Shown here: positions 61,628 to 64,000 of the stretch, piece by piece
Position numbering within the stretch: the first letter of the stretch is position 1
How the letters are laid out: each line of letters opens with the position of its first letter
Assembly: GCA_015146655.1 (NCBI GenBank)
Contig: VKHL01000018.1
Span: 212,063 to 276,062 of the forward strand
Origin: Ochromonas danica
Taxonomy: Eukaryota; Sar; Chrysophyceae; Chromulinales; Chromulinaceae
Direction of reading: 5' to 3'
Length of the DNA stretch: 64,000 nt
The notes under the pieces: generated by a model
What the model saw: only the letters and a program-made list of their open reading frames with translations
Database searches by the model: none
What the model was told of the DNA's origin: nothing
Made by a program: the position numbers and the translations under genes

Positions 61628-64000
61628 ATGGTTTCTGGTCGTGCTGTGCACAACTTCTTTTGCATTGCATTCTTTGTCGTCATCAGCAGGGTTTTGTCTC
61701 ATCCTCTTGAAGTAGATGATCATCTTCGAGGTATGTGTATAATCTTCTGTATCGTAGTGCATGTTAGTGGTACTTATGGGCTTTGGCTGTCCGATCGGCA
61801 CACTCTTGTCCAGCCCAACAGGACGAGTCAAACAAATGGTCAGATCGCCCATCAGCAACACCAAACGTAGTCCCATCCAGTCGAACTTTGTCCATTTCAT
61901 CCAAGCCATCTCACACTCGTCGACCCAAATCGTCTCCTCCAACTTCACCAAACCTAGTTTCGAACACACCTTTAGGCCCTTCTCCATCCACAACATCAAA
62001 GGCCACTCCAGCAACGGCGATTACAACTATAATCCCCAGCGCTATCGCCGCACTGCAAACCATTACTCCTTCAGTGCCGCCAACCATTGTTCCTTCAGTA
62101 CCACCAACCCTTCTTCCTACGGTGCCACCCACAGGATTGCCCCCAACCATTCTTCCTTCAGTAAAGCCCACTGGCTTGCCCCCAACTATTATTCCTTCAG
62201 TGCCGCCAACCATTGTTCCTTCAGTACCACCAACCCTTCTTCCTACGGTGCCACCCACAGGATTGCCCCCAACCATTCTTCCTTCAGTAAAGCCCACTGG
62301 CTTGCCCCCAACTATTATTCCTTCAGTGCCGCCAACCATTGTTCCTTCAGTACCACCAACCCTTCGTCCTACGGTGCCACCCACAGGATTGCCCCCAACC
62401 ATTCTTCCTTCAGTAAAGCCCACTGGCTTGCCCCCAACTATTATTCCTTCAGTGCCGCCAACCATTGTTCCTTCAGTACCACCAACCCTTCGTCCTACGG
62501 TGCCACCCACAGGATTGCCCCCAACCATTCTTCCTTCAGTAAAGCCCACTGGCTTGCCCCCAACTATTATTCCTTCAGTGCCGCCAACCATTGTTCCTTC
62601 AGTACCACCAACCCTTCTTCCTACGGTGCCACCCACAGGATTGCCCCCAACCATTCTTCCTTCAGTAAAGCCCACTGGCTTGCCCCCAACTATTATTCCT
62701 TCAGTGCCGCCAACCATTGTTCCTTCAGTACCACCAACCCTTCTTCCTACGGTGCCACCCACAGGATTGCCCCCAACCATTCTTCCTTCAGTAAAGCCCA
62801 CTGGCTTGCCACCAACCATTCCTCTTCCTACGGTACCACCCACTGGCTTGCCACCAACCATTCCTCTTCCTACGGTGCCACCCACTGGCTTGCCACCAGC
62901 CATTCCTCTTCCTACGGTACCACCCACTGGCTTGCCACCAACCATCCCTCTTCCTACGGTACCACCCACTGGCTTGCCACCAACCATTCCTCTTCCTACG
63001 GTACAACCTACAGGATTGCCACCAACCATTCCTCTTCCTACGGTACCACCCATTGGCTTGCCGGCAACCATTGTTCCTTCAGTGCAGCCCACTTGGTCGC
63101 CCCCAACCATTGTTCCTTCAGTGCAGCCGACTTGGTCGCCCCCAACCATTCTTCCTTCGGTGCAGCCCACTTGGTCGCCCCCAACTATTCTTCCTACGGT
63201 GTCACCCACTTGCTTGTTCCCAACCATTCTTCCTTCGGCTTCAACCACATTACTACCCAGCACAGTACCTAGTGATATCCTTACCACTAGACCTTCTTTA
63301 TCGCCGTCTCTAGCTCCATCAAGAGCCCCTTCTCTTTCCATTTCGACTCGACCAACCAAACGCAACAAAACCAGACCACCAAGATCTTTTCCCACAGCCT
63401 CGCCTACAACCACTCCAAGCATTGCTCCTAGTACATCAGCATCCTCCTCAACACCAAGCGAAGCACCGTCAGAGAGTCCTACTGAGATCTCTTCATCATC
63501 TCCCACAGGCACAGCCTCGCCTACAACCACTCCAAGCATTGCTCCTAGTACATCAGCTTCCTCCTCAACACCAAGCGAAGCACCGTCAGAGAGTCCTACT
63601 GAGATCTCTTCATCATCTCCCACAGCTGTACCCACAGGCACAGCCTCGCCTACAACCACTTCAAGCATTGCTCCTAGTACCTCAGCTTCCTCCTCAACAT
63701 CAAGCGAAGCACCGTCAGAGAGCCCTACTGAGATCTCTTCATCATCTCCCACAGGCACAGCCTCGCCTACAACCACTCCAAGCATTGCTCCTAGTACATC
63801 AGCTTCCTCCTCAACACCAAGCGAAGCACCGTCAGAGAGTCCTACTGAGATCTCTTCATCATCTCCCACAGCTGTACCCACAGGCACAGCCTCGCCTACA
63901 ACCACTTCAAGCATTGCTCCTAGTACCTCAGCTTCCTCCTCAACATCAAGCGAAGCACCGTCAGAGAGCCCTACTGAGATCTCTTCATCATCTCCCACAG
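61628..64000 (+). CDS. secreted Pro-rich repeat protein, partial (runs off right edge)
   Basis: Exon 1 (61628-61730) encodes a signal peptide (FFCIAFFVVISRVLS); intron 61731-61813 ends at CTCTTGTCCAG; exon 2 enters a frame that stays open to the window edge. Exon 2 starts with Ser/Pro/Arg-rich sequence, then 126-bp units (PTIVPSVPPTLLPTVPPTGL ... PSVKPTGLPPTII) repeated about six times (62065-62812), then 42-bp units of PLPTVPPTGLPPTI (62815-63065), a few VPSVQPTWSPPTI units, and from 63430 alternating 114/126-bp units of Ser/Thr/Pro/Glu type (SEAPSESPTEISSSSPT). I prefer this frame because it matches the PSxxPT style of the neighbouring gene and follows a signal-peptide exon. A 503-codon frame on the same strand and a long minus-strand frame are by-products of the repeat period. 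Confidence 0.75.
62065..63200 (+). repeat. 126-bp and 42-bp coding minisatellites
   Basis: About six near-identical 126-bp units, then about six 42-bp units that share the CACTGGCTTGCC core, then three variant 42-bp units. 126 is three times 42, so the longer unit probably grew from the shorter one. Copy number is likely variable between strains. Confidence 0.9.
63430..64000 (+). repeat. 114/126-bp coding minisatellite at right edge
   Basis: Units starting ACAGCCTCGCCTACAACCAC recur about five times; alternate units carry an extra 12 bp (CTGTACCCACAG). The array is cut by the window edge. Confidence 0.9.

Noticed and set aside
61911-63998. 695-codon minus-strand frame (GGTEGTMVGG-type repeats)
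   Set aside because: Antisense shadow of the Pro-rich minisatellites; it has no signal peptide or family feature.

Overview
The window is nuclear DNA from a eukaryote, most likely a plastid-bearing stramenopile (ochrophyte) alga. Nearly every gene can be rebuilt with short GT-AG introns (mostly about 35-110 nt). Several proteins begin with a hydrophobic signal peptide followed by a transit-like segment with Phe near the cleavage point, as expected for a secondary red plastid (IGPS-like protein, an unknown protein at 48.0 kb, and a stromal processing peptidase). Secreted proteins with Pro-Ser/Thr repeats are also typical of this group. A Sfi1-like protein suggests centrin-based basal bodies. 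I cannot name the species. The assembly is a draft: there is a 10-N gap inside a trinucleotide repeat (31163-31172) and a probable frameshift near 39.69 kb.

Layout. 1-2348 (-): Sfi1-like centrin-binding repeat protein, cut by the left edge. 2691-4131 (-): IGPS-like TIM barrel with plastid presequence. 4578-6116 (-): heat shock factor. 6839-9546 (-): NOM1/Sgd1 MIF4G protein. 9682-9957 (+): small acidic membrane protein. 10331-12178 (-): protein with two Tudor-like modules. 12411-15166 (+): membrane-anchored subtilase. 15528-16444 (+): globin. 17737-18490 (+): CREG-like protein. 18735-21437 (-): sn-1 diacylglycerol lipase. 21682-25875 (+): fusion of two PLP enzymes. 26089-27393 (-): ankyrin protein. 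28088-30680 (-): DEAH RNA helicase. 30978-43993 (-): giant receptor-like protein with beta-propeller repeats, a Pro-Ser-Gln repeat stalk and a multi-pass membrane end. 44568-46470 (-): Golgi-type glycosyltransferase. 46589-47801 (+): mitochondrial enoyl-CoA hydratase. 48023-49823 (+): unknown plastid-targeted protein. 50109-53110 (+): phosphatidylinositol 4-kinase. 53391-54065 (+): small ankyrin protein. 54468-58495 (-): stromal processing peptidase. 58959-60338 (+): secreted Pro/Ser/Thr repeat protein. 60488-61291 (-): Fe superoxide dismutase. 61628 to the right edge (+): second secreted Pro-rich repeat protein, incomplete.

The genome is gene-dense: divergent pairs share promoters of about 120-250 bp (NOM1/small membrane protein, Tudor/subtilase, DAGL/PLP fusion, glycosyltransferase/ECH) and convergent pairs are separated by about 150-400 bp. 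There is no operon or defence island. Some genes fit common themes: plastid import and maturation (stromal processing peptidase and its likely client precursors), lipid signalling (DAGL, PI4K), and cell-surface or wall proteins (giant receptor, two mucin-like proteins, glycosyltransferase, subtilase).

The most unusual items are the giant propeller/stalk/membrane protein, the 1374-residue fusion of a fold-type-I and a fold-type-III PLP enzyme, sense-strand TG repeats abutting the 3' splice sites of three unrelated genes, and a MITE-like inverted repeat at 27.6-27.9 kb.
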